A stretch of DNA of 64,000 bases, taken from the NCBI RefSeq assembly GCF_003722355.1, contig NZ_QWDD01000001.1, positions 930,001 to 994,000 on the forward strand, read 5' to 3'. Of the stretch, positions 9,343-19,091 are shown in pieces. A model generated the notes under the pieces. That model saw only the letters and a list, made by a program, of their open reading frames with translations, had not been told where the DNA came from and did not search any database. The position numbers were made by a program, and so were the translations under genes. How positions within the stretch are numbered: position 1 is the stretch's first letter; the number at the start of each line of letters is the position of its first letter. Origin of the DNA: Methylocystis hirsuta. GTDB taxonomy: Bacteria; Pseudomonadota; Alphaproteobacteria; Rhizobiales; Beijerinckiaceae.

Positions 9343-9675
9343 ATGAGAGTAGCGAAGGAAGTGCGAGACGACCGAACCGTTCTGAGCATCCAGGAGGATC
9401 GCATCGATGCGCACAACTCGGGCGAGCTCAAGGACTTGGTGCTAAAGACGCTCGAAGGCGGCGCTCAAAACGTCGTTATCGATTTGGCGAGAGTTCAATT
9501 CATCGACAGCTCAGGGCTGGGGGCGCTGCTCTCCGGCTACAAGAATGCGAATTTGCGCTCGAGCGGGTTCGCTTTGGCGGGTCTGCAGCCGCGTGTCAGG
9601 TCGATGTTCGAACTGACGCGACTGCACCGTGTTTTCGATATCTATCCAAGCTTGCAGCTGGCGCTGAGCGCGTGA
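9343..9675 (+). CDS. STAS-domain anti-sigma factor antagonist (RsbV/SpoIIAA-like)
   Basis: A 110-residue single STAS domain. It contains VVIDLARVQFIDSSGLGALL; the serines of DSSG (about residues 56-57) are the phosphorylation site in SpoIIAA/RsbV proteins. Unphosphorylated antagonists bind the anti-sigma kinase and free its target. The next gene, overlapping or close, encodes just such a kinase, and a PP2C phosphatase lies at the far end of the unit, so a complete partner-switching set is present. The 119-bp gap upstream probably holds the operon promoter; I could not define it. Confidence 0.88.
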   Translation: MRVAKEVRDDRTVLSIQEDRIDAHNSGELKDLVLKTLEGGAQNVVIDLARVQFIDSSGLGALLSGYKNANLRSSGFALAGLQPRVRSMFELTRLHRVFDIYPSLQLALSA

Positions 9676-9704
9676 GTCCGCGAAAGGGGTGGGCGGGAAT
9701 CGAG

Positions 9705-10130
9705 ATGTGCGAGACAATCGTCAATCTGGACATCGTCGTTCCCAATCAAACAAAATATTTGCGTTTCGTTGGCGCAATTGCCGAGCAGCTTGCAAAAGAG
9801 CTGGACGTTCCGGAGGAGACACGCGACACCCTCGCTTTTCACCTCAATCTTGCGCTAACCGAGGCCGTCGCCAACGCCATACAGTACAGCTCCGCGGCAA
9901 ATTCGGCCGACTCCGTTCGGATCTCTTTTTCGGTGAAGGACGCCAATCTTTCCGTCCGGGTTTTCGATCACGGCGGAGGTTTCGACCTTGCTGCTCTGCC
10001 GACGCCCGAGTTCGACGAACTTCGCGAACGCGGCCGCGGCATATTCTTCATTCGCTCTGTGATGGACTCTGTTCAATATCACAAGACGGATTCGGGCAAT
10101 GTTCTCGAAATGCGCAAGAAGATCGCCTAG
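9705..10130 (+). CDS. Anti-sigma regulatory factor, GHKL serine kinase (RsbW-like)
   Basis: A 141-residue GHKL-ATPase-fold protein of the RsbW/SpoIIAB type. The N box is seen as HLNLALTEAVANAIQY, the G1 box as VFDHGGGFD and the G2 region as ERGRGIFFIRSVMD. Such proteins bind a sigma factor or other target and phosphorylate the STAS partner. The frame opens at a GTG (9672) overlapping the STAS stop codon; ATG 9705 starts the conserved part and has a G-rich stretch before it. The stop lies 7 bp before the glutamate dehydrogenase frame. The controlled sigma factor or other target is not in the window. Confidence 0.88.
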   Translation: MCETIVNLDIVVPNQTKYLRFVGAIAEQLAKELDVPEETRDTLAFHLNLALTEAVANAIQYSSAANSADSVRISFSVKDANLSVRVFDHGGGFDLAALPTPEFDELRERGRGIFFIRSVMDSVQYHKTDSGNVLEMRKKIA

Positions 10131-10137
10131 CTGATGG

Positions 10138-13100
10138 TTGCCCGTGCTTCGCTCTCCGGACACATTGACGTCTGAGACGCCCCGCGCCGGGGACTGGGAT
10201 TCTGCGGTGCGGGATTTCCTCCGCCGCGCCGGTCGCTGGTACGGGCTGAATCTTTCCGGCGAGTCGCTTGACGCGCTGCCCAAATCCTATCGCTATCTCG
10301 TGCCGGCGCGGCGCGCCGCGCGCGATCTCGCGCTGATTGCGGCCAACCAAAGCGAGCGCGAGATCGTCGAATTGCGTTCGCTGCGCGGCCCCGCAGCCGA
10401 TGCAGCCCGATACGAAGTTCGCCTGATTGGCGCCAAAGATCATGCGCTCGATGAACTTCTGCCGATGCTGCAGAACCTCGGACTGCGCGTCGCAGATCAA
10501 ATTCAGTTCGCGCTCAATCTCAGAATCGGGCCGCGTTTTATTCGAAGCTTCATCGTCGAACCCTCCATGCGCAGCGGCGCGAGCGTCGCACGATCGCACG
10601 GTCGACTGTTGGAGGCGCTCAAAGCCGTGCTCTCAGCCGAAGTCGAGAGCGACGCCTTGAACGGGCTGGTCTTGGTCACTGAGCTTGACTGGCGGCAGAT
10701 CGATCTCTTTCGCGCCTATAGCAACTACTATCAGCAGCTCGGCCTGCGGATCGAGCGCACCCGCATCTATCGCGCGCTTTTGCACGGTCCGGCGGTCGTC
10801 CAACTCCTCTATCGTTACTTCGAAGCGCGGTTCGAACCGGATCGCGGCGGACGCGACTCTTTCGAGATCGAGTTGGAGTCGCTCACGCCGATCAGGGCTC
10901 AGCTTGTCGACGTATTGGACAAGGTCACGGACGGTGGCGACGATCGCATTCTTCGCGACCTCTTCAATCTCATTGATGCGACGGTGCGCACCAACTTCTA
11001 TTTTTGCGGCGAATGGGCGCGGAAGTTCATTGCTCTAAAGATCAGCAGTCTCGGCGTGTTCAACATGCCGGCCCCAAAGCCTATGGCGGAGATCTACGTT
11101 CATTCTCCGTCTATGGAAGGCGTGCATCTGCGGGGTGCGAAAGTCGCGCGCGGCGGCATACGTTGGTCGGACCGGCCCGAGGACTTTCGCGGCGAAGTCC
11201 TGGCGCTGATGCAGACCCAGATGATCAAGAACGCCCTCATCGTGCCGCAGGGCGCCAAGGGCGGCTTTGTTCTGAAGCTTCCCTTTGAAGACGCAACGCA
11301 GCGGCAGCGCCTCGGGAAGGAGGCTTACTCGCAATTCTTGCGTGGCCTTCTCGATCTCACGGACAATCTGAAAGATTCAAGAATCGTCCGGCCGCCAGAA
11401 CTCGTCGCCTATGACGGCCCCGATCCTTATCTCGTTGTTGCGGCTGACAAAGGCACCGCCACCTGGGCTGACGTCGCGAATGAGATTTCGAAGTCCTACG
11501 GCTTCTGGCTCGGCGACGCCTTTGCGAGCGGCGGCGCACATGGCTATCATCATAAGCGACTGGGCATTACTGCGCGCGGCGCCTGGGTCTGCGTAAGACG
11601 GCACTTCCATGAACTCGGCCGCGACGTCGATGCGGAGCCGATTACCGTTGTGGGAGTCGGCTCGATGGATGGCGACGTCTTCGGAAATGGCATGCTGCAC
11701 ACGCCGAACATTCGGCTGCTCGGCGCGTTCGACGGCCAGTACATCTTCATCGACCCCAAGCCGGATCCGCTCAGCTCCTTCGCCGAGCGTCGCCGTCTGT
11801 TCCACCTGCCACAGTCGACGTGGCGCGACTATAACCCGGCGCTGATCTCACGAGGCGGGGGCGTCTATCGGCGCGACGCCAAGGATATACCGCTAAGCCC
11901 AGAGATGCGCGCGTGGCTTGGCGTGCGGCATAGCGCCATCGATGGCGAAGCGCTGGTCCGATGGCTCTTGATCGCGCCTGTGGATCTGTTGTGGATGGGC
12001 GGCGTCGGCACGTATGTCAAGGCGAGCTCGGAGACGAATGAGAGCGTCGGCGATCGCGTCAACGACGGCGCGCGCGTCGATGCGCTGCAGCTTCGCGCCA
12101 AGGTGGTAGGCGAAGGCGCCAACCTCGCCTTTACGCAGCGGGGGCGCGTTGAATACGCCCTGAGAGGCGGCCGGATTAATACCGACGCTGTCGACAACTC
12201 GGCCGGCGTTGATCTCTCCGATCACGAAGTCAATTTGAAGACTCTGCTGCACACGCGACCGGACGAGAACGCGCCAGACGTCGCAGATCCGAATCGCTTG
12301 CTCGAATCCCTCACCGAGGAGGTTTGCGCGTCCGTATTGCAGGACAACGACCAACAGAGTCTTTGCCTGTCATTGGATCGCGCGCGGCGCCGCATCAATC
12401 TCGATCCATTCATGGACCTCGCGGAGCAACTTGAAAACGCCGGCTATATCAATCCTGCGGCCGAGGCCTTCCCGACACGAAAGGATGTCTCGGCGCGTGA
12501 GACGAAAGAGCTGACGCGACCGGAGCTCGCCTTGCTGATGGCCAGTTCGAAGCTGGCGCTGAAGCAGAGGTTGCTGGAAGACGAGGCGTTTCTGCAGGGT
12601 TCCTGGTCGTATGAATTTCTGGCGAGCTATTTTCCAGAATATCTGCGGTCTCATTTTTCGGAGCGGATCAGGAGTCATTCACTCGCGCGGGAAATCGCCG
12701 TCACGATGATCTGCAACAAAGTCGTCGATCAGGCGGGAGTTTGCTTCCTGCTGCTGGGGGAGGGATTGGTCCCAACTCTGCTCAGCTATGCCGTCAAGCT
12801 CTATCTTTCCTTCGATCGAATCTTCGAGGGCGATCGATGGCGCGCCAGTTTTCGCGAAAGCCGCGAATTGGACGCCGCGCGTCAGTATGCGCTGCTTCTC
12901 CAACTCGAAGACGCGCTGGCGTACATGTGCCACTGGGCCATGCGACGTGGGCGTCGGCTGAGCCCCGACGACGAAGACATCGAGCGCTGGCGTTCCGATC
13001 TGCGCGCCTATCGTGAACGCGTGGGTGTGAGCGAAACGCAGGATGAACAGTCTGTGGCGGCGCCCTATTTCGATCGGCTGCGGGATTTTCCTTTTCTTGT

Positions 13101-13551
13101 CGCGCTTACCCGCGAATCGGGAGAGGACATGCGGGTCGCTGGCGCGTATTTTGATAAGGCCGCCAATCTGTTTGGACTGCAAAAGCTGACCGCCCTTCTC
13201 GCGGAGGTGAAGCCAAGAGACCTCTGGGAACAACAGTTGCAGGCTGCGCTGGACGCGCGAATGCGGGATGCGTCCGCGCGCATCGCGTCCATGCAATTGC
13301 TGAGCGGAATTGCCGACGCGCGGGCTTTATTTCGAAATGTCGGCCTGGAGTTTCGTCTCGCCGGGCTTGAGCGGCTGGCGTTCAAACTCGAGGCTTCGCT
13401 CTTGACGACGCTGACGCCCTTCGCAGCCTTCGTCGCCGAGCTGAACGCCCTGGTCGACGCGTGCGACGCCGCTTATCGCAGCCGCTCGGCAGAGGACGCG
13501 GACAGGGCGCGAAAGCCAAGCCGCGCGTCCTCGGATGCAGGAGCTTCGTAG
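10138..13551 (+). CDS. NAD-specific glutamate dehydrogenase, N-terminally shortened
   Basis: A 1137-residue protein of the large bacterial NAD-GDH family, which is usually near 1600 residues. The dehydrogenase core is complete to the eye: GGIRWSDRPEDFRGEV, KNALIVPQGAKGGF with the substrate lysine, LGITARGAWV, a nucleotide-binding VGVGSMDGDVFGNGML and the C-terminal helical region. The core begins near residue 339, roughly 450 residues earlier than usual, so the first regulatory ACT-type domains are absent and only a last one (LPMLQNLGLRVAD) remains. The start is TTG 10138 (GTG 10144 possible). It is tightly packed between an RsbW-like gene and a PP2C phosphatase gene (3-bp gap), implying co-transcription. 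Confidence 0.82.
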   Translation: MPVLRSPDTLTSETPRAGDWDSAVRDFLRRAGRWYGLNLSGESLDALPKSYRYLVPARRAARDLALIAANQSEREIVELRSLRGPAADAARYEVRLIGAKDHALDELLPMLQNLGLRVADQIQFALNLRIGPRFIRSFIVEPSMRSGASVARSHGRLLEALKAVLSAEVESDALNGLVLVTELDWRQIDLFRAYSNYYQQLGLRIERTRIYRALLHGPAVVQLLYRYFEARFEPDRGGRDSFEIELESLTPIRAQLVDVLDKVTDGGDDRILRDLFNLIDATVRTNFYFCGEWARKFIALKISSLGVFNMPAPKPMAEIYVHSPSMEGVHLRGAKVARGGIRWSDRPEDFRGEVLALMQTQMIKNALIVPQGAKGGFVLKLPFEDATQRQRLGKEAYSQFLRGLLDLTDNLKDSRIVRPPELVAYDGPDPYLVVAADKGTATWADVANEISKSYGFWLGDAFASGGAHGYHHKRLGITARGAWVCVRRHFHELGRDVDAEPITVVGVGSMDGDVFGNGMLHTPNIRLLGAFDGQYIFIDPKPDPLSSFAERRRLFHLPQSTWRDYNPALISRGGGVYRRDAKDIPLSPEMRAWLGVRHSAIDGEALVRWLLIAPVDLLWMGGVGTYVKASSETNESVGDRVNDGARVDALQLRAKVVGEGANLAFTQRGRVEYALRGGRINTDAVDNSAGVDLSDHEVNLKTLLHTRPDENAPDVADPNRLLESLTEEVCASVLQDNDQQSLCLSLDRARRRINLDPFMDLAEQLENAGYINPAAEAFPTRKDVSARETKELTRPELALLMASSKLALKQRLLEDEAFLQGSWSYEFLASYFPEYLRSHFSERIRSHSLAREIAVTMICNKVVDQAGVCFLLLGEGLVPTLLSYAVKLYLSFDRIFEGDRWRASFRESRELDAARQYALLLQLEDALAYMCHWAMRRGRRLSPDDEDIERWRSDLRAYRERVGVSETQDEQSVAAPYFDRLRDFPFLVALTRESGEDMRVAGAYFDKAANLFGLQKLTALLAEVKPRDLWEQQLQAALDARMRDASARIASMQLLSGIADARALFRNVGLEFRLAGLERLAFKLEASLLTTLTPFAAFVAELNALVDACDAAYRSRSAEDADRARKPSRASSDAGAS

Positions 13552-13554
13552 CGC

Positions 13555-16161
13555 ATGGAAACCGTCGCGGCCGATCGCGCCATTCTCGACGCTTTCGATG
13601 AGGCTCTTTGTATCCTCGAGGCGTCGGGCGCCCTGCGATCGATGAACCGAGCCGCCGAACGTCTCACGGGCTATTGCGAAAGGGAGCTTCGCGGCCAGCC
13701 GTTCTTTCCGCGGCTTCTCGCGCCAGACGCCGATGATTGCGAGCCTCCGTCGCCGTCGCCGTCGCCGCGCGCCCGCGAGCGGCTGTCCCTGCGCATTCGG
13801 CGCAAGGATGGACGAACGCTTGACGTTCGATGCGAGATCGACGCGCTTTCCGGCAATGGCGATGGCGGATCGTTGCTCAAACTTCGTTCTGTCGACGGGC
13901 CGACTGAGGCGGATGCGCTCGACGAGACGACGAAAAAGCTTGAAACCATCTTCGGCGGCATGGTCGACGGTCTCGTCGTCATCAACGAGGCCGGCGACAT
14001 ATTGCTCTTCAGCAGAGGCGCGGAGAAGCTGTTCGGCTACCGCGCCGAAGAAGCGCTCGGAAGAAACGTCAAGATGCTGATGCCCTCGCCCTATCGCGAG
14101 GCGCATGACGGCTATCTCGCCGCCTACAGGGAAACCGGCGTCAAGAAGATCATCGGCGTCGGCCGCGAGGTCGTCGGACGGCGCAAGAACGGCACGACGT
14201 TCCCGATGTATCTCTCGATCGGCGAAATCTGGCTCGACGGCACGCGCTACTTTGTCGGCGTCACCCATGATTTGACGCGCCTGAAACGCGCCGAAGACCG
14301 GTTGCTGACGCTCTCCGCCGCCGTCGAACAAAGTCCGATCGCGGTGATGATCACCAATAAGGATGGCGAGATCGAATATGTGAACAGCCGCTTCGCCAGC
14401 CTGACCGGCTATCCGCCGCATGAGCTCATCGGCCGCAATCCGCGGATGCTTCAATCGAAGCGGACGGAGAGCGATCAATATCGGCGGCTCTGGGAGAGCA
14501 TTCGCGCCGGCGTTGAATGGCGCGGACAGATCCAGGACAGAAGAAAGGACGGCAAGCTCTATTGGGCTTCCGAAATCATCACCCCGCTGCGCGACGCGAA
14601 AGGCGAGATTACCCATTATCTCGCCATTCAGCAGGACATCACCGAACAGAAGCGCGACAAGGAGGCGCTGTTCGAGAGCGAACAGCGTTTCCGGCAGATC
14701 GCCGACATGGCCGGCGATTGGCTGTGGGAGCAGGATCCGGACGGCCGCTACACTTATAGCAGCGGCGCCGTCGAGGACGTGCTGGGCATGACGCCCGAAG
14801 AGATTCTCGGCAAGACTTATGTCGATCTCTTCGCCAAGGAGAGCGCAAACGACGCCGCTCTCAAGACGGCGCCGCGCCCGATCGCGCCGCGCCGGGCCTT
14901 CCATCGCGTCGTCAATCACTACCGTCACAAGAACGACGGCGACGTCTTCACCGAGTCGACCGGCGCGCCGATCTTCGACGAAGCCGGCCGACTGGTAAAA
15001 TGGCGCGGCGTCGACCACGACATCACCTCGCGCAAGACATTCGAAGACATGTTGCGCGTGCGCAACCGCGCGATCGAAGCGGTGCCGATCGGCATTGCGG
15101 TCTGGGACGCGCAGGCGCCCCGCGTTCCGAACATCTACGTCAATCCGGCGCTGAGCCGGATCACCGGCTTCACCCGCGAAGAGCTGCTCGGGCACAGCTT
15201 GCATCTGTTGCGCGGGCCGGAGACGGATCCTGCGGCGCTCGAGGAGATCCGCAACGCGATCGTGCATCGCACGAGCTGCCAGGTGGTGGTGAAATTCTAC
15301 CGCAAGGACGGCGTCTCCTTCTGGGACGAGCTCTCCATCTCGCCGGTCGCCAATGAGGCGGGGCGCATCACCCATTTCGTCAGCGTTCACGCGGATATTT
15401 CCGACCGCCGCCGCGTCGAAGAGAACCGCCACGAACTCGAAATCGCCAAGCAGATCCAGCTGTCGCTGCTGCCGAACGCGCCGCTGCGCACCCCGCATAT
15501 GGAGATCGCCGGAATCTGCGTGCCGGCGACGCATGTCGGCGGCGATTATTTCGACTATTTCGAAAATTCCGGCGTGGTCGACATCGTCATCGCCGACGTT
15601 TCCGGCCATAGCGTCGGCGCCGCGCTGATCATGACCGAAGTGCGCAGCACGCTGCGCGCCGAAACGCGAAAGGCGACCAACGCTTTGAGCGGGCCGGCGG
15701 AGCTGTTGCGCGACCTCAATGAGCTCCTGCACGAGGACCTGACCGCCGCGGACCTCTTCATCACCATGTTCTATTGCCGCTTCCTGCCGCAGACGCGCAC
15801 GCTGCAATACGCCAACGCCGGCCAAAATCCGCCGCTGCTGCTGCGCGCGGACGGCGCGGTGTGCGTGCAGCTCGACGCCGACGGCCTGGTGCTCGGCGTC
15901 GTCCGCGCGGTGGATTTCAAGGAGGGGAGCCTCGAACTCGCCGCGGGCGACAAGCTGCTGTTCTACACCGATGGAATCACCGAGGCGCAAAACCGCCAGG
16001 GCGACTTCTTTGGACTGGAACGCCTGTCCGCCGCTTTCATGCAGCATCGCGGGCTCTCGCCGCGAGACCTCATCAAGGCGGTGCTCGCCGACGTGCGCGC
16101 CTTCCGCGGCGCGGCGCCCGCAACGGACGACGTCGCCATGGTGGTGGCGCAAGTGTGCTGA
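13555..16161 (+). CDS. Multi-PAS PP2C (SpoIIE/RsbU-type) phosphatase with FixL-like PAS
   Basis: An 868-residue sensor phosphatase. Four to five PAS domains occupy about residues 1-610, and a SpoIIE/PP2C phosphatase domain fills about 630-868 (HVGGDYFDYF, IADVSGHSVGAALIM, FYTDGITEAQNRQG, ATDDVAMVV, carrying the metal-binding Asp residues). The second PAS is strikingly FixL-like: His184 in YREAHDGYL and Arg204 in GVGREVVGRR align with the heme-ligating His200 and O2-contacting Arg220 of Bradyrhizobium FixL, followed by NGTTFPMYLSIGE. It would dephosphorylate the STAS antagonist encoded at the start of the unit. Heme binding is inference. No membrane segments are seen, so it is cytoplasmic. Confidence 0.88.
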   Translation: METVAADRAILDAFDEALCILEASGALRSMNRAAERLTGYCERELRGQPFFPRLLAPDADDCEPPSPSPSPRARERLSLRIRRKDGRTLDVRCEIDALSGNGDGGSLLKLRSVDGPTEADALDETTKKLETIFGGMVDGLVVINEAGDILLFSRGAEKLFGYRAEEALGRNVKMLMPSPYREAHDGYLAAYRETGVKKIIGVGREVVGRRKNGTTFPMYLSIGEIWLDGTRYFVGVTHDLTRLKRAEDRLLTLSAAVEQSPIAVMITNKDGEIEYVNSRFASLTGYPPHELIGRNPRMLQSKRTESDQYRRLWESIRAGVEWRGQIQDRRKDGKLYWASEIITPLRDAKGEITHYLAIQQDITEQKRDKEALFESEQRFRQIADMAGDWLWEQDPDGRYTYSSGAVEDVLGMTPEEILGKTYVDLFAKESANDAALKTAPRPIAPRRAFHRVVNHYRHKNDGDVFTESTGAPIFDEAGRLVKWRGVDHDITSRKTFEDMLRVRNRAIEAVPIGIAVWDAQAPRVPNIYVNPALSRITGFTREELLGHSLHLLRGPETDPAALEEIRNAIVHRTSCQVVVKFYRKDGVSFWDELSISPVANEAGRITHFVSVHADISDRRRVEENRHELEIAKQIQLSLLPNAPLRTPHMEIAGICVPATHVGGDYFDYFENSGVVDIVIADVSGHSVGAALIMTEVRSTLRAETRKATNALSGPAELLRDLNELLHEDLTAADLFITMFYCRFLPQTRTLQYANAGQNPPLLLRADGAVCVQLDADGLVLGVVRAVDFKEGSLELAAGDKLLFYTDGITEAQNRQGDFFGLERLSAAFMQHRGLSPRDLIKAVLADVRAFRGAAPATDDVAMVVAQVC

Positions 16162-17023
16162 GGAAAAAGCGCGCACGAAAATGTCCCGCCGCCGTGCGGC
16201 GCGGGGGGCGAGCGGTCCGGGACGCCCCGGCCGTCGCTGGCCGCAGCGCAAGAATTGTCTTCGACTGCCGGTTTCTCCCGGACACGGATCGCGTCGTCTC
16301 GCCGCCTCCGGGCTGAGGGAGCCGCTCCCCATCGTTCGGGTAACCGACGCCTGCGCCATCCTCGGATATTGTGGTCCGGGCTTTCAAAGCCTGCACATGA
16401 GCTTCGCTAAGCCTTGCGGCTCTTCGAAGGGCTCATGCGTCTCCGCGCAAAGGAGAGAAGCCCAGACCGGCGACGCGCCGCCGGACCAGGGAACGAGGGT
16501 CGTTCGTCCCGCCGGATCCGTCCCTCGCCGGCGCCGCTCGACCCTGAGCCGCGCCCTCGCTTGACGAAGGCAGGCGGAGGATAGGAATTTATTCAGTGGA
16601 TGTCAAGAGGGCCGCGGGCGAGGCCAATTTTGAAGTAAAAATTGCTACTTTCAATAGTGAGTTACTTCCTCCAGGACGCGACCGGCAACTCGCTTATGGC
16701 GCCCGGTCGAGTCAATGTCCGTCTCAAGGGCTTTGAGTATCGGGTAGCGTCTCAGTTTGAGTTTAGGCTGTGGAAAAAAAAGCGAAAACTTTTGGCTGCC
16801 AGGCGGGATGGCCCCTTCGCGCCAGAAGCGGACATCGGCTGCTTGCCCGAAGGCGGTCCTTTGTCAGGCGATTGACACGACTAGCCCGATTCAGAAGAGT
16901 TTCGACGTCGGTCAAGGGGTAAGGATGGGGAGGAGAATCAACGTCGCTTCGTCAGAAGGGAGGCGGGCAGAGTCGCAGCACGCTCCGTATTGAGGAATTG
17001 ATGCCGTTTGTTAGATAGATGTG
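16162..17023. other. 860-bp stretch without a convincing gene
   Basis: No open frame here has a recognisable product. Composition drops from GC-rich to AT-richer around 16590, marking entry into the variable region. A short inverted repeat, TTGAAGTA-N8-TACTTTCAA, lies at 16630-16654. At 16743-16769 there is a 27-bp sequence whose inverted partner is at 22423-22449. A 77-codon frame at 16642-16875 shows no known family features. Confidence 0.5.
16743..16769 (+). repeat. Left member of a 27-bp imperfect inverted repeat
   Basis: The 27-nt sequence beginning GGTAGC and containing the core GTCTCAGTTTGA matches the reverse complement of 22423-22449 at 22 of 27 positions. The two face inward and bracket the Mrr/STAND gene and its inserted IS66, as terminal inverted repeats of a transposon would. 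No matching target duplication was recognised outside them. Confidence 0.5.
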
Positions 17024-18605
17024 ATGCCAAACTACGATTTTTCTCAACTCTCCGCGTTCGATTTCGAAATGCTAGTGCACGGCCTGCTCGAAAAGGAGTT
17101 GGGTTGCCGGATTGAGGCGTTCAAGTCCGGCCGAGACCGAGGAATTGACTTGCGATATTCGTGCCCGTGGCTTGGAACGAAGACGGTCATTCAATGCAAG
17201 CACTATGTCGGATCAGGATTTAGTAAGCTTCTAAGCAACCTCAAAAAGGATGAGGCACCGAAGGTATTAGCTCTGACTCCAGACCGCTATATGCTGGTAA
17301 CGTCCGTAGGCCTCACGCCAGACAACAAAGACGAGATCCTGAGTGTGTTCGAGCCCTACATCGGTTCGACCGACGATATCATCGGCCAGACCGAGATCAA
17401 CCAGCTCTTAGAAAAACACCCTGACATAGAGCAGAAAAACTTCAAGCTTTGGCTTACGAGCAAGGCCGTTTTGGACCGCGCAATTCACAACGCCGAACAT
17501 TGTCAGACGGAGTTTGCTATCGAAAAAGTCACCAAAAGGCTTCCTTTATATGTGCAGAACGACTGCTACCCGCGAGCGACAGAAATCTTGAGCAAAACCA
17601 ACGTCGTCATCATCTCAGGAGAGCCAGGTATAGGGAAAACAACGCTTGCGGATATGATCATGTTCTCGTTCCTGAGCGAGGGTTATACGCCTGTAATCAT
17701 AAAATCGGATCTGAAGGAAGGACGCTCGCTCTACAACAAGGGTGAGAAGCAGATATTTTACTACGATGACTTTCTCGGTCAGACATTCCTTCGAGAACGA
17801 CACGGCTTTTTGTTACGAAATGAAGATGCCTCTCTTATCGATTTTGTAGAGATGATCCATTTTTCGCCAAATGCGAAGCTTATCATGACGACGCGGGAGC
17901 ATATTCTTTCCAACGCGCTGTTGGGTTCGGAGCGTTTGCGCCGAAGCCCGCTTTTAGATCACAGGTGCATCATGCAGATCGCCGATTACGGACGGCCTGC
18001 AAGGGCCAGAATTCTTTATAATCATATCTATTTCAGCGATCTGCCGGAGAGCTATAAAAGAGCTCTGATCGACGATAACTTCTATGATGAGATCCTCAGA
18101 CATCGGAATTTCAATCCGCGTCTGATTGAATGGCTGTCGTCCTACAGGAGGATCAGGGAGACCGAACCCAGCAAATACCGCGAGTTCATCCTGGGGATTT
18201 TGCAAAATCCGCAAGAGATCTGGCACGAAGCCTTTCAGCGGCAGATCTCGGATTATGCGCGAAGCGTGCTCTTGGCGCTCTTCACCTTCGGGGGGAAGGC
18301 TGCGGTTAATATCCTTAGGATAGCCTGGAAGAACCTTAGCGAATTTGAGGCACGGAAGTACAACTATCCGCTGTCACCAGACGGCTACGAATCGGCATTG
18401 AAAGAGGTGGAGGGAAGCTTCGTCGCGATTACAAAGGGAATGGTCGAGTTTCTGAACCCCTCAATCAAGGACTTTATCACCGGCGAGCTAATTGCCAGTC
18501 CGGAACGACTGAGCGATCTAGTTCAAACCTCGTTAAGGTTTGAGCAACTTGTTACGCTGTGGCGCTGGTCATTGCAGTCAAAGAGTACTAGTTCTCGCGA
18601 GGTCA
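17024..18605 (+). pseudogene. 5' part of an Mrr-type nuclease / nSTAND3 NTPase gene, split by IS66
   Basis: Codes for the first 527 residues of a protein of about 769. The N-terminal 100 residues form an Mrr-like restriction-endonuclease fold: FEMLVHGLLEKELG, then GRDRGIDLRY and VIQCKHY, a D-(x)n-QxK catalytic pattern. A STAND-type P-loop NTPase follows: Walker A GEPGIGKTT near residue 200, Walker B-like IFYYDDFLG and LIMTTREH. Such fusions are typical of phage-defence STAND proteins. Translation now runs into IS66 and stops at 18637. Rejoining 18605 to 21459 keeps the frame and restores the C-terminal part. GTG 17021 is an alternative start. Base composition is AT-richer than its neighbours. 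Confidence 0.82.
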
Positions 18606-18710
18606 GTATCCCTTCGCCGGCGGCCGCCTGGCTTTGAACTCGATTTTGGAGATAGCTGTCTGAAGAGTGGCTCGATGATCGTGTCCACTTGAGCCACATG
18701 GACACTATCA

Positions 18711-19091
18711 TTGATATCGGTCGGCAAAGACGGCGAACTGGCGCCGATCAGGCGCAAACGTCGGTCCTGGAACCGGGACGACAAGCGTCGGATCGTCGAT
18801 GAGAGCCGCGAAGAAGGCGCATCGATTGCCGAAGTGGCGCGGCGGCACGCGCTTAACGCCAATCAGCTTTTCACCTGGCGCCGAGAGTTCAACCTCGACC
18901 CTGCCGCGCGGAAGACTATCACGCCAATACTACCGGTGACGATCGCGCCGGACACCGCCGCAGAAGGTTCCACTTCGGGATCGCGCGGCCAGATGGAAAT
19001 CGTTCTTTCGGAAGGCGACCGGATCCTCGTCTGGGCTGATGTCGAGACGGCGGCGTTGTCGCGCGTATTGAAGGCGCTGTCGCGGCGATGA
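18711..19091 (+). CDS. tnpA: IS66 TnpA-like accessory protein
   Basis: A 126-residue protein with an N-terminal helix-turn-helix of the IS66 Orf1/TnpA type: RRSWNRDDKRRIVDES, then IAEVARRHALNANQLFTWRREF. The frame opens with TTG at 18711. Its end overlaps the tnpB ATG by 4 bp (ATGA), typical of the translationally coupled IS66 genes. Confidence 0.88.
   Translation: MISVGKDGELAPIRRKRRSWNRDDKRRIVDESREEGASIAEVARRHALNANQLFTWRREFNLDPAARKTITPILPVTIAPDTAAEGSTSGSRGQMEIVLSEGDRILVWADVETAALSRVLKALSRR

Noticed and set aside
13327..16359. A 1010-codon open frame on the minus strand
   Set aside because: It lies exactly antisense to the PAS-PP2C gene and is a shadow of GC-rich codon bias; its translation shows no domain.
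16642..16875. A 77-codon frame in the gap before the Mrr/STAND gene
   Set aside because: No ribosome site or family match, and it crosses the inverted-repeat end.
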